From Varroa destructor (taxonomy: Eukaryota; Arthropoda; Arachnida; Mesostigmata; Varroidae), in NCBI RefSeq assembly GCF_002443255.2, contig NW_019211455.1:52600801-52664800 (forward strand): a DNA stretch of 64,000 bases, written 5' to 3'. The position numbers and the translations under genes were made by a program. The first letter of the stretch is position 1. Each line of letters starts with the position of its first letter. The notes beneath the pieces were generated by a model that was not told the origin of the DNA, ran no database searches, and saw only the letters and a program-made list of their open reading frames with translations. This document shows positions 13,001 through 25,600 of this stretch, piece by piece.

Positions 13001-15231
13001 CTAAGAAACTTAATAAAAAAAATAGAAGTGCTGCTTACATATTATCTAATATAAACATTTTAGGATCCGGATGTGAATTCCATGGCACGGAAATGCTGAA
13101 AGCAGAATTTAGAAACCTTCTTGAATTTAGACGTGCCTTTTAAGTTTTTTTTGTTAGACGAAGATTTTTAAAAAGAAACCACAGCAGCAAAATATACACT
13201 ATTAAGGTGCATTATATATGTGCTTAAAAAATATGTGCCCCTATACACTTGAACTCCCTAACTCTTTCCGACAATTCTAACCTGGTTTAAAGAACCCGAT
13301 AATTAAATCACACTGTACCTCATTTTACTTAGAAATCGGTTCCTGGTCAGGAACTCAATTTTTTTTATTAGTTAACCTTATTAACTATGTCAATTGATTT
13401 TTTGAATAAACGTATTTTCAGTCGTTATAAAAACTTAAATGTAGAAAAGACATTGTGCGTCTTCATAAAATTCTGCAAGTGTCTTTAGAATAACAAATAA
13501 GTAGTCTTTTACCTGTGCAGTAATATGATCATAGTCTCTTTGGTATAGCTGATCTACAGCAACGCCGGTTTGATAAACGATTGGAATAGCGAATGTAAAC
13601 TTTGTCGCAAGGTCTATATTGAACCAGAAGAATTGAAGACTTTCCGGGACTATGATCTCTGCTGTGTCTCAACATCAATTTTAACGGTTTGTATCGTAAC
13701 TATCGTACTAGTAGGCGATTATTATTTGAAAGTATTCTGTTTATGAATGACTTATGTACGTTACCGTTGACATAATACCAATTGATCCCTCAAGTGTCTC
13801 TCCTAGATAAAACTTTATGAAAAGAAATGAGTTAATATAAACTGATCACTTAGACTGACGATGAGATCCCTGTGAACACATTCAATGTCAGATTTCCGAT
13901 TACGTAATGTATATGGCGTTCCACATAATAATATCATAGTTGACAAGAACGAAACAATAGTACTGCTGCTTCAAATGAAAGCGATGCCCGAAACTATATA
14001 TCCATAATAATAGAACTATGCAATGTCGCGGTATCAAGTGGCTGTCTTCGCCCCATGCCTATTAGCCATCTGACTCACAACGAATCTCAGTGACATCTCC
14101 GAGATGAAAATAATTTTCCCTAGCTCCGACATGACACTTTTATTGTGAAGTTTTCCTTTCAAAGCCAAAACTAGCAAAAAGAGAATCAAAATTATTAGAC
14201 TAATTTTCGATATTTTCGGTATCTAAATATGCCTTTGTTTTGTCTTTTCAACTTCTGCATATTGTATCGACACAATATCCTCAACTATATTTTTGGTTTT
14301 CATATAGCAACACATCTATGGGTGATAATTATAGCAGAGGCACATTAAATTAAATGATCCAGTTTGTGGCTTAGAGGAATACCGTACGGAGATTCACAGA
14401 AGATAGAAGATAAAGACAATACAATATTATTTGCGATACGATAGTTGTTATTTAACTCCAAAATTCAAATTTTTACTATATGTAAAGGGAACAACGACGG
14501 GCACCGTATATGGCTCGTCCTTTCTAAGAGAAGCTAAGCATAAGCATTAAGTTTGAGAAACCATTAATTATCACTAGGAGACATAAAATGTTTAAGACTT
14601 ATCTTCGAAAAAGGCTCAGATCATTTTATTTGAGCTAGTACGTTTCACTAACTATTCATATTATATACTAACATTGATTTTCATCAAACCACTATTGGCT
14701 ATAAACGTTTAGAAAGTGATTCTTTTCTCAGTTCCGAACTAGAACTTAATAAAAGTTAGAAACCTTTTAAGCTCTTCTCTTTAAGGGAAAAGACAAGCTG
14801 GCCAGATAAAAGATAAGTAACTATACGAAATTATAGAATACACAAAAGCAGGAACTTACGAACAAACAGTATTTGTACACAGTCAAGGCACTGACCGTTT
14901 TCACCAAATGTTTTAGTTTTATTGAACATCATCATTATCATCAACACCACAAAAAAATATGTCGCGCTGCTTCGATCAACAAAACAGCAAAAATTAGAAA
15001 AAAAGCCGAAATCAAAAGATTAGCATAGGACCAATTTCCACTGCCGAACGGGCTTCAGGCGCAGAGTCGCTATCATTTACCTATACGTGGATGAAGTAGG
15101 AACTTGAGAAAGATATGAGGGTAAAAAAATCTACTAAAATAGGTATTCTAGCTGAGTTCAGTTACAAAACTCAGGCCTTAGTGTTTTTTTTTTTATTTTT
15201 TCTAAATCGCTTATTATGTAGATCCATCTTT
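10092..15231. other. Intergenic sequence between the two cuticle gene copies
   Basis: About 5 kb of AT-rich sequence with no recognisable exon, RNA gene or transposon. The first few hundred bases should include the promoter of the 9.6-kb cuticle copy. A (TA)n tract lies near 11496-11510. An AATAAA followed by A-rich sequence near 15190-15205, read on the minus strand, would serve as the poly(A) signal of the intact cuticle gene. Confidence 0.55.
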
Positions 15232-16116
15232 TTAACCCTGTACTCCAGCGAATGTTCCATAGGATGGCAGGGCGACCTGGCTGTTAGGCTGGCGGATTTG
15301 CACTGCACCGATACCGGGCCCAGGCACAACCTGCCTCTGAGGGGCGGCTGGCCCATATTGGATGGCAGCTTGTTCGCCTGTAATCGCTGACGAATTGATG
15401 ATAACATCGGCGGGATTTTTCGACTCAGTACCCAGCTCGTTGGTCGTCACCTCGGCACGATATCCATTCTCATCGGCAACGTACGTCACAGTTCGCGTAC
15501 GGCCATCCGCCAGCGTCATCGTGTAGGAACCCTCAATGCGGCCACTACCATCGCCGCTCTGCGTTGCCGAATGTGTCCCTTCGATATCTTCCGACGAATA
15601 AGCGTATTGAAACGGCGTCGGGGGGTACTGTTGATTGGCGATATAGGTACCAGAGTTGTCACCAACATTGGTTGCGCGCACTCGAGCCAGCTGGGACAGT
15701 GCGGTTCCACACATACACGAAACCACCACGGCGATGATTATAGACTGAAGTAAAGGTTAGGGTTGTAGGAAATATGCCGGAGAATATTGTATGAATATGA
15801 ACTGAAGGTATATACTCAAAAAATGTGCCGTACTTGTTATCCATATACAATATATAGCGAGCGAGTTAAAGTTGATTCAACGTATCAAATCTCGTCTAGG
15901 AGTGTTGTTAAATAAATACCTGTGTCAAATATCAAGATGTCTCACAAAACTAAGTTAAATGACTTTCGGTGGAGTGATTCTTGATAGTTGTAGGAATATT
16001 AGTGGTAAATAAAGTAGAATAAACAGCCCTTTATAATAGACTCCACAGTTGAAGGAAGCACAGATTAGCGAGCACTATTAAACACCTTAGAACAATGAGA
16101 CTGTATTCACCTTCAT
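15232..16116 (-). CDS. R&R-type cuticle protein, chitin-binding, 2 exons
   Basis: Complete gene of 172 residues. Exon 1 codes only Met-Lys (16116-16111) before a GTGAAT donor at 16110. Exon 2 runs 15744-15232, after a TTTACTTCAG acceptor, in phase 0. A two-codon first exon is the usual plan of arthropod cuticle genes. Residues 1-19 form a signal peptide (MKSIIIAVVVSCMCGTALS). The R&R consensus (chitin_bind_4) spans about residues 49-103, with the YAYSSED start, GSYT, and the core YVADENGYRAEV whose aromatic residues contact chitin. A TTNELGTESKNPAD tail follows and resembles mite and tick members, then a Pro/Gln/Ala-rich C-terminus. The product is a secreted structural protein of the cuticle. 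It is the likely parent or sister of the broken copy about 5.1 kb downstream on the minus strand. A TATA box precedes it. Confidence 0.92.
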
Positions 16117-16167
16117 GTTTGTAGGATCCTGCTGCCTTGTTATGTGTTTCAAGATGACGCCGACTCG

Positions 16168-16175
16168 CTTATATA
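16168..16175 (-). promoter_or_regulatory. TATA box of the cuticle protein gene
   Basis: TATATAAG on the minus strand, about 52 bases before the ATG at 16116. This allows a start of transcription near 16145 and a leader of about 30 bases, which is typical of arthropod cuticle genes. Confidence 0.65.
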
Positions 16176-19100
16176 GGAATGGCGCGATCACCGCAGTAAG
16201 CAGGTGAAGCCGCATGCCTGTTGCCCTGTTACCAAGCAGTTCCTCTGATCGCCGGATAATGTGAATCGCTTGACATAAATATATCAGGGAGGGGGCGGTA
16301 ATATGAACAGCTAACGTTGAGTTATGCCTGTTTGTTGTTGTCGTCATCGCCTTCTTCTTGGTCTTCTTCTCAATGGGGATTTAATACGTCGGAACCTTTC
16401 AGATAGGTGACTCGCTTAGAATATTAATCAGATGAGGACACCAGTAATCAGCTTTTACTGGGAAGAGCACGTCGTCAAAGCATTTGTTGCAGTACAGAAG
16501 ACATCCGGCACAAGGATACTGCCCTACGGGATCTTTTATTCTTAACATGTCGACTGACTGTTAAACTAAGCAGCTCTTTGTTGTTCAATACATGCACTAT
16601 ATATTTCTGCATTCTGTATAAACGTATATAAATATTTGATATACAGTTGCTGATGCTGTTGCGACAAATTCTCCCGTATGCATAAAGGTGATAAATGCCC
16701 CTTGTTCGTTTTCTGCAGAGTCAGATTTTAACCACAATATGGGGTCCATATTGGTATGGCCGCCTTTCAAGGTTGCCATATCTTCTAACAATCGGCGCCA
16801 AAAAAGCCGACTGCTGGTGGAATATTTGCTTTTGTTTAAGGTTTTCTCTGCTTCTTTTTTGGGGACACATATCTGTAAGATTATATAATTACACAAACTT
16901 ATTTACTGCTATGTTAAAAAAGTTGAGCATATTTATTCGCCATTGACTGAAAATATAAGTAGGTTATATATTAATAACGAAGTGGTTTCAGTTTTCAGAA
17001 ATAAACAGGCACAAGAAACGTGGCTGCAAAAGGCTCACATGTGCCTCCATCAACGCAGAGGGTCAAGTAGGTCAAACTTTCCGCTCTTTAGGTAGTTGTG
17101 TATGCATCAGGTCGCCTCAATTTTTACCATACCCTACAGACTACAGGAGTCATGAGACGGTGCAAGACAAATGAGAAACCGTTTCGAAATTGTAATCCGA
17201 TTAAACTGTTTGATTGGAAGAGAAACAAGGGAAGGTGGGCCCAGGTGAATAGATCGTCTTTTATAATCCCGCACGTGATTCAACTCTTTATTTCCCTCGA
17301 ATCCTTTTTCAATCCCAAAATTAAAAGAAATACATTACCTACTTGTTTTCTGAATATGAAAAAATGCGAGCAAACAATGAACAATTTAAACTTGCTAATT
17401 GGCATTAATGCGATTTGAGAAAATTGTTTGGTGTATAACAATATGCTTATGTTTGTTTTTATTTAGGACACTGTCATTTCAAAAGGACCTCCGTTTCCCG
17501 GCAGTTTTCCGCCAGCTGTGCTACCATTTCTATTTACAGGGATAAGTTACAAATAAAAATGTCTTGTATCGCCTGGTCGTGCATCTATTTCATCAATTGC
17601 ACCGGTCGGTTCCTGTAGCACACCGGCTGACGATAATGTATTTCTATCGAAAGGAGCCCGTTTTGCTATACAAAGTATTTATGTATTGTGTCGTATAGCT
17701 GGCTTTAACCGTGATCCTTCCTTGACGTTCGATCCCGCTCTCTGTGTGTCATCAATATGAGCCGCTGTGACTGGTCTATATATTTCGATCAGCTTGGGGG
17801 AAGATACCACCCCCCTGTTGACGGCACCATTGATTAAACCATCTGTATCATCATTCCTCCATCGACTGTGTTGCTTACTTTGTACCCAAGAAGAAACTGT
17901 CGCAGATGCAGAAGAACGACAAGAACCTCCAGATAACCCGAAATGGCAAATCCTATCCGTTAAGTATTATTACTACTAAAGCTGTTAACGGTGGCACTAG
18001 TCACCGTATCGCAACGTGGAATATACATTCAAATCTGTAAACGACTGCCCCCTATGCGGCACATTTTTTTTTTAACCACAATGATAATAATAACAGATAA
18101 CTGGTGGGTGCACACGTTGGTAACACGTCAGCATTGAGAAGCGTTCTAATTTTAATTTGTTATTAACGTCAAATAATTACCCGTAGTTTAGTAACGAAAG
18201 ACGTGAAATTGATTTTAACTATTAATGTACCCTCTGCCAAGAGCCCCACGGCGGCATTGATGAAACTGTATGGCTGAAACAGAAACCTGGATACGAAATC
18301 CAGAAAAATTATATACAGGAAAATAGAGACGAAAATAATGTAGAAAATTGAAGAGGATTTGATTAAAAGTCTAAGTCGGTAGAATTAAATTTTAATTTAT
18401 GAAAAAGTTGTGTTGATTCAAAAATTCGGATTCTAAAAACCAATAACACTGCGTACGTAAAGCCTTCATCGCATTTTTTTGGGGTTCGAATCTAAATTAA
18501 TGTCCTGACTTTTTCATCCGGTAGTGCCGTTAAACAGTTGCTTTAGACAACTCACTCCCAGACCGAAACAAAGTACCTTTACATCCGGTTCCAAACCAAG
18601 ACCGCTTTACATATTTTTAAGTTAGAAAAACACACAGGCGTAATTGTATATTCTGGTACGAAAAGTTAAGTTTTATGCTTAGATACCCAGTGATAAAGAA
18701 CACACATTCATAAGTCTAGTTATTGCAGTGAGTACAAACAGTTAGAAATTGGTACGTTTACCATATCTAAACTAATCTAACATATTTAAGTCAGTTTTGC
18801 TTGATGGAGGCTTACAGCTACACTGCATAGCTTTAAGTTACTTGTAGAAGTTACATAAAATAAGAGCACACCGTTGGAGAAGGTATAGCAACTAGAGAAA
18901 TGTTTTAAGGCTAACAGAGATAGTTTCAAAAGACAAGTTCTTCACAGCGCGGTCAGGTTAAATTTATGGGATGACTACAACAAGGTCCTGGCTGCATTGT
19001 GTAATAGCGAGTGACCCAAGTGATAGTTCCGTTCTAATGTAATTTCTAAAAGAGGGTTAAGGTTTTTCGAAAATCTAAGGAAAGTGTACTGCTTCCAATT

Positions 19101-20400
19101 AATTATCAATTAAATACTGAAGGTAGCAGCAAATAACGGCCAATTTATACCACTTAAAGATCCATCTAGCACTGTTTTTCGAAGTAATTGATCTGATTTA
19201 ATTTGATTTATAGTATTAAATCTATAGTATTACATTATACATAAGTGTTAATTTACGATAATGTTTCTTTCTCAACTATATCGCTCACGCTTCACGATAG
19301 CTTACATGATCTTTAAACATTGGTAATAACGACGCTAGATTACGATACGTTCGTTTTGGTGTTTACTATATAAAGCGTAAATTGAAGAAAAAAGCCCGAT
19401 ACAAATTCTGCGTCTCGATAGTTATCAGTCTGTTATGATTATATAATAACACCATAACAACTACAATATTCATATCGACAACAGGGTCGAGCTCGAGCTA
19501 ACTAGATCTTGATTAGATTCACATTTCTTTAGAACAACACTGTAGACCTCACTGACCGAGGTAGCTATTATTTTACATAAAAACGTGTTCCAATAAAGGA
19601 ATAATAAAGAACTGCATTTTTTAAAGCAGTAAGGTTCAGTTTACATTCGTAAAATTGGGTTGTATTTAGGGCATTGAAAATATAAGTAATTTTTATTAGA
19701 CTAAATTTCGTAAATACTTACAATGGCTCGTTAACTATTGACGGCGATTATCTAAACTTCATCAGAGAGGATTTAACAGACAAAGATATCGTTTATTGCT
19801 GAAAACTGACGATTAATGGTTAGTGTTTTTATTTAAAGGTGAAATCTGTCGAAGGTTATCGGAGAAATATCAGCTTTTTTATTGTTGCAATTATTTGCAG
19901 AACAAAAACAGAGGCTCATGGTCTCACAGGAAGTGACTATACCTTAGGATTTTAAACGAAAGAACAAACTGCCGTAATCATAGAAGCTTTTGAGAAGAAC
20001 AGAGCTGTACCTGCCTAATCAATATGGAATTTATTGAAGCACGTGCTGTGAAACTGTGACGACGACTGCGGAACTAAAGAAAAAAAGCAAAAAATTGATT
20101 TCTCATCAACTGCATATCGTAATTCACAAAAAACACGCCCGGAGCTAGTTATATGTCAAATGCTTTTGTCACGGGTTTTGATATGTAGTCACGTTCGTCG
20201 TTACAGTTCGACTACGCACACTGTTGTTTCACTGAAAGCCATTTCACTTAGTATTTTTACCAATCATTGATCGATTCTGTTAGTGCCCTTACCTCTGACA
20301 AACAAAAACTTAGCCGTTTATTTTTAGCAGGAATCAGTAGCTTTGCCTCTATAGCAGACAACCTAATAATAGCAACGGAGCCAACGATCATAAATCACTA
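16176..20400. other. Intergenic sequence upstream of the cuticle gene
   Basis: No exon that I can support. Several open frames of up to about 105 codons occur on both strands (16.6-16.9, 17.1-17.4 kb), but they lack family motifs and good splice borders. The block 18.0-20.3 kb is especially AT-rich. Stage-specific control elements of the cuticle gene may lie in the first few hundred bases. Confidence 0.5.
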
Positions 20401-20419
20401 GAAGGGTGCACTAAAACTA

Positions 20420-21190
20420 TGGAACGAGGCGCAAGCACCGTAGACGCGTTGCTATGACTTTGACCAAAACGAAAAAAACTTAGAAAGAGCTATATAAAAG
20501 CTATATAGAGAAGAAGTGAAAAAAAAAATGTGGGAACACGTAAAAGCGACATGTAGAACACGACCTAAAAAGTAATCACAGTTAATCAAGGAAGTTAAGG
20601 GTCGCGTTTATGCAAAAACTATTGATGCAAACTGGCGACAGATTGTTACCTGGGCCCCGTTCGGCCAGTGGACAAGATCACGGAAAAGAATTTTTTTTTC
20701 ACCTATCAAGGAGAGGCTGAGCCTGTGTTGAAAAAACTAGCTAAAAGCGGAGTACCCGCACTGAACCTAATGTCAGTCGAATCGATGAGGATCGGTGAAA
20801 AAGATACTCTTAGATAGAACCAGAGCTATCGTGGTCCCTTCACAGACCTCATAATATACCACCTAATTAATGAAAAGCTGGGAATACACGCAATTGAGAA
20901 AGCTATCGAAGCCTTTATACAAAGAAGGTTGACTGCAAAACTGGAGGAGCGCTTTCAGATGTTCAATACGAACTCCATAATGTCCAGTCCACCGAAACCA
21001 CCATCAGCGTGCTTTTAAATGAAGTTGAAAAACAGAAGAGCAAAAGAAAGTGACTGAAGAAAATATACGTCATTATTAAATCCGATGAAACCAGCGCTTT
21101 CAATTTCCTGAAGAGGTCTGATGACGTGGTTCAACACAAGTCGTTGCGCCACCACCTACTGCCTAACAAGTACTGGCCGCGGAAATTTAC
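20420..21190 (+). pseudogene. Degenerate, frameshifted protein-coding-like stretch of unknown origin
   Basis: Reading the plus strand in pieces gives a protein-like text broken by stops and shifts. One frame from the ATG at 20528 passes a stop at 20573 and stays open with a segment containing NWRQIVTWAPFGQW. A shift in the run of nine T near 20692-20700 then moves to another frame with GEAEPVLKKLAKSG and MSVESMRIGEK, followed by a TAG near 20815. Later parts contain LINEKLGIHAIEKAIEAF and, after another shift, a Gln/Lys-rich segment ending in a TGA near 21048. There are no introns inside. The residue mix is plausible for a real protein, but I do not recognise the family. It could be a decayed retrotransposon, a processed pseudogene or an old viral insertion. 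The frame order given is my reading, not a proven alignment. Confidence 0.35.
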
Positions 21191-22622
21191 AGAAAGCCCC
21201 TATTTACGATAAAAACATTGAAACAGCCACATGTGTGGTAAGTGACCCCTTCTTTCTTCTACTCTTCTGCCTTCAAGGTTGCTCGCAGAAAATTTAAAGT
21301 TTTCAGGCTGACGCGTAGCTAAGTTGATCGTCAGTATGATCCGAGATAAATACTGGTCCCTTATAAACGGAAAATGAACGGATACGCTGAGCAAAACGGC
21401 GAAAAAAATCAGTGAACGGAAAATGAGAGCGGCCCGGGATTTGGACGAGCTCAGCTGAAAGAGAAACAACAATTAACGCGTTTAGAATGATCGGTTCTGG
21501 TAGGAGTGGGGAAAGCACAGGACTAATATTTATTAGGAGCATCAGATCTTTACATTTTTGAGTAAACACCCAAGTGTAAGGCCTGGAATTGGTGATGAAG
21601 GCATTTCGCAGCTAACATTCTATAAAAAAAAATTGCTAAAAATCTTAATCCTTGTTACCAATTTTACTTACTAAAATCGTCAATAAGAAAATAAAAAACT
21701 CAATTTATTGTATATGTACCTAATAATATTTATTCTTTTAATTTATTGTTCACTTTCATTACTGTGAGATTTGTTTTTATACAGTTAGGCTTACGAAGGT
21801 ATTCAACATTAGCTGTACAACAACGACCATTTCTGCTCCCTTTTATAGCTCCGCGAGGCAAAGCCCACTCAAAGTGGCCGATAAAGTAAAACATCTTGGC
21901 AACATTCCCCAGAGCTTGAATATGCTACCTTTGTGCTTGTTTCCTCAATGTATACCCATAAACGACTGGAACACCTTAGGCTAACACGGTATTGACCTAA
22001 AAAATGCATCCATATTTAGTAAATTTCCGTCGACAAGGCCAAACCAAAGTTAGACGACGCTATACTTATGTTTATGTGTGTTTGCGTGTGTGTATGTTAT
22101 ATGAAGCTATTCAGAATGTCTCTTATTTTTCCCCTACCCCAATGTTGTTACTACTATTATTACTACTAAATGTAGGCCATAACTATAAATAGCTTCTTTT
22201 GTATGATTCCAGATCGACAGAGGCTTACAACAACGATTATGATCACGGTAGGCTATTTGTCCGTCTCTCTCTTCCTCTCAAAAATTTTTCAAGGCTCCGA
22301 CCTACTCAGGTCGCATCACTATTTGCCATACACCTTCTCGTTTTTAGCGCCACGAACTTCTACCAAGCAGCAGGGCTAAATGTGGTGTACTCTGTACGGT
22401 ATACTATTTAAAACTATTTCTCAGTTCGGCTTTACTTTACAGTCACACGGTATCATTACACACGTACGCGTGACATAGAAGCTCGAACGCAGTATCTTTT
22501 CACTACTAGAAACTCTGGGAAATTTTGCCTCGAAACCACAACAATCAGCAAAAGCAACGAGCATCGTAGGCAGAAAGATGCGGACAACTTCGGGGCGACG
22601 TATGTTTTCGTGACGGCAATAA
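21191..22622. other. 3' flank of CSN1 and intergenic sequence
   Basis: No recognisable exon. The side next to 22622 should be the CSN1 3' untranslated region on the minus strand. No clean AATAAA was found within the first 400 bases, so the cleavage site is open. The stretch 22000-22200 has a TTATTACTAC-type repeat. Confidence 0.45.
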
Positions 22623-25600
22623 TTATGACGGCCTCTCGCCATCGCCATTGGTTACCTGGCCGGACCCGGAACCTCGGGGTGGACACTTAACGCAAACGCG
22701 GTTCTTAATCAGAGCTGCACGGAGCATTAACGCCTAAGGACATGGCGAAAGGAACACTTGAATAATTGTCTTATTTAGTATCTATTAAGGAAATGAATCA
22801 CTGAAATATACATCATTAAAAAAAATAATAGACCAAATAATTGTTTGAGCAAAAAATTGAGAACTCGACAAAGCAATGAAGCTGTATGCAAATCACCTAA
22901 AGGCATATATTTATCTTATTATGATGCTAAACAGTCATTAAATATTTCATACATAAATACATTTAATTATTTTTAAATTACACAATTATGCAAGAGTAAA
23001 TCAAATTTTACCTTAGTTTTTTTCTCGAACTCATCACCAATCTGCAAACATTTTTCAAATGTACTTGCGCGCGGGTCTACATCTTTCGCGTAGATGACCT
23101 TATTATGCGAATCGATTCGGGCCTGAATTTGGTTATCAAGTACCAACTGCATCATCTCCTCTTCGACCTGCGAAAACAAAAATAATACGAAGAACATAAT
23201 GCACGAGTTCATTTAATTAACACTTTGACACTGATTAATTTGAATTTCATTTATAAGATTAAGGAAAATTTAAAAAAGAATCATTATTATATTCTGTAAC
23301 AAGGAATTCCATGTCTATGATCCTAGTGCTCAAGCGTTCGATGGCGAATTGTACGCCTCAACGCTTTGTAGCGTCCTTACGACAAAAAGGACAAGAATGA
23401 AACAACCAGCAGACGACAAGGGACATAGTGCTCAAAAAAGCTAGGACTGTTTATAAAGCGTTACGATAAATTTGATGAACTTATTTTCATTAGTTAGTCG
23501 CTCTTTTTTCAAATCACCGACATGCTCACATTTCTAGGCGCGCATAGACGACGTTTTCCGCCTACCCTAGCGAGTAAATTACGGTTATATTATAATGTTT
23601 ACCTGTTGGACCGTTGTGTTAAATGCTACAGCCATCATGTTCATGTCGGCAGTCAAATACGGTGAGAAATATTGTATCCATGCCCGATTACGGATCTGTG
23701 CGTACAGTGAGATAACATGTGGAGCAAGGTAAATATCTAGCAGAAGATTATCGCGAATTTGGTCGAGTAAGGCGAGACACTGTCCATAACGGCTCTCGTA
23801 GAAATGCTGGATTAACTCCCGCAACTGGGGATCGAGCTCGAGAAACTGCTTGAAGTTTTGTTGCTGAATTATATTTCGCGCAAGCTCGGCACGATCAAAC
23901 GAGGCTAAGGCACAAAGACCAGCGTAAATGGCCACATCGCGTGCAGCCATTATCTACAAGAGGCAAAAAAACATAAATTACGTTCTAACTTAACAAGTCA
24001 AGTATGATATGAGAAAGATTTATGACTTATGACAATAGTACTGCTACGCTGATAATAGTACTTAATATTACTATCGAAGAAAGCGAAGACAACAAAAAAC
24101 ATGCAGAAAATATGCTTTTTCAACTGTAGTACAATATTTTTCTAATAAAAGAAAGCAACTAAGTGCGCATATCGCTACTGCTGCATATTTAAACGTCGTA
24201 CGATAACTTTCAATATATATAGGTAAACTTTGTAATTTTTTTGTGTAAAATTTTTGCAAAGGTACCGCATAGCAGAATAGTCCAACTTCTCTTCCTATCT
24301 GTAATCCTATCTAAATTGAGATATAGTGTTATCTATATAGTATAAATATTAGGCCGTCTTATTCAAAAACGTGGGTTTTTTAGCAAGCTTCGTAAGTTTT
24401 AGCACATAAACTGTGAACTGGCAAGCCCTCTTGGGCATGCAGGTTAAAGATTCAAGAAAACACAATGGTTCATTTCAGGTAAATTCCGTAGTGAAAAATT
24501 TCGAGTTCAGAATTAACGAATGCTCATCAGCTTTTTTGTTGTGCCATTGCTACATTTTATCAGTGGCTAAACTATATGAAAGCTCTGCTACGAATAGATG
24601 CACCTAAAAGCGTGACACCAACGCTTTACATGAGTTTACCCACTAAGTTGAAAGCTAAAAGTTAAAGAACAAACAACGCACAACAGTAAGCAGCTAACTA
24701 TCGTTTATCTGACATTTACATCTGGAAAGTCGCAATTGTAAGCGTTCGCTTGCAAAAAGTGATGAGCTGCCTTCTTATACTTTCGGGTGGCGAGATTAGC
24801 TAGGCCATTACAGCATCGCAGTTTGTTGATGACCACAGGGCTAATACAGTCACGAGCTGAGGATGCGGCATTCCCTCCAGCAGCGACCGGACCCTGACCC
24901 GTTGATGAAGTGGCTGTAATGAGCGATATTTTAGAATAGCTGACAAGAAAGCTAGCTAAACATATTATTCCCTCGAACTATTTCGGATACTCCTATAATA
25001 CACTCGTAACGGTATTATAATCGCTATAGCTAGCGCTTAAGGTTCACCCCAATTCGTCGGAATGCTCATGCTCACCTTCGATGACCTCAGGCGTATTTTC
25101 TGCCTTAGCTACGTAGCATTCGACATGTTGCCAGTTTTGTAGATAGACGGAGACACGAGTAACGTTGAGGCAATAGTCGACGATGTGCTTGCCCGAAGTA
25201 CAATAGTCACGTGCGCGACCAAAACAGCGCAGGGCGTTATTTAAATCGCCACAATCAAGATAGTGCTCACCAAGATCGTCCGTGCCTACCGTGACGGAAC
25301 GTATAGTAAAAAGCGAATTATTGTTTATTAATCTATTGATTTTTAGAATCCACGCATTTTGCCAGCTACAGAGATATTAGTCATGTCATTTCTGTCGTTT
25401 GATTTTATTGTAAAAATCGAGCTCATCTCGTATAAGAATTAATTTTTGCCCTCTGGGGCGCAGCTTTCTCCAATTGAGTCACATGCTAAAATAATGCTAT
25501 TGTGTTCTAAGTCAGAAAAATCTATGATACACCATATATCATATATTACTAATGTTATCGCAGAAGAATTACCAAATATACGTATAATACATACCTCTCC

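Noticed and set aside
18475..18500. GGGTTCGAATCT resembling a TPsiC arm
   Set aside because: No acceptor stem or A box upstream fits a tRNA.
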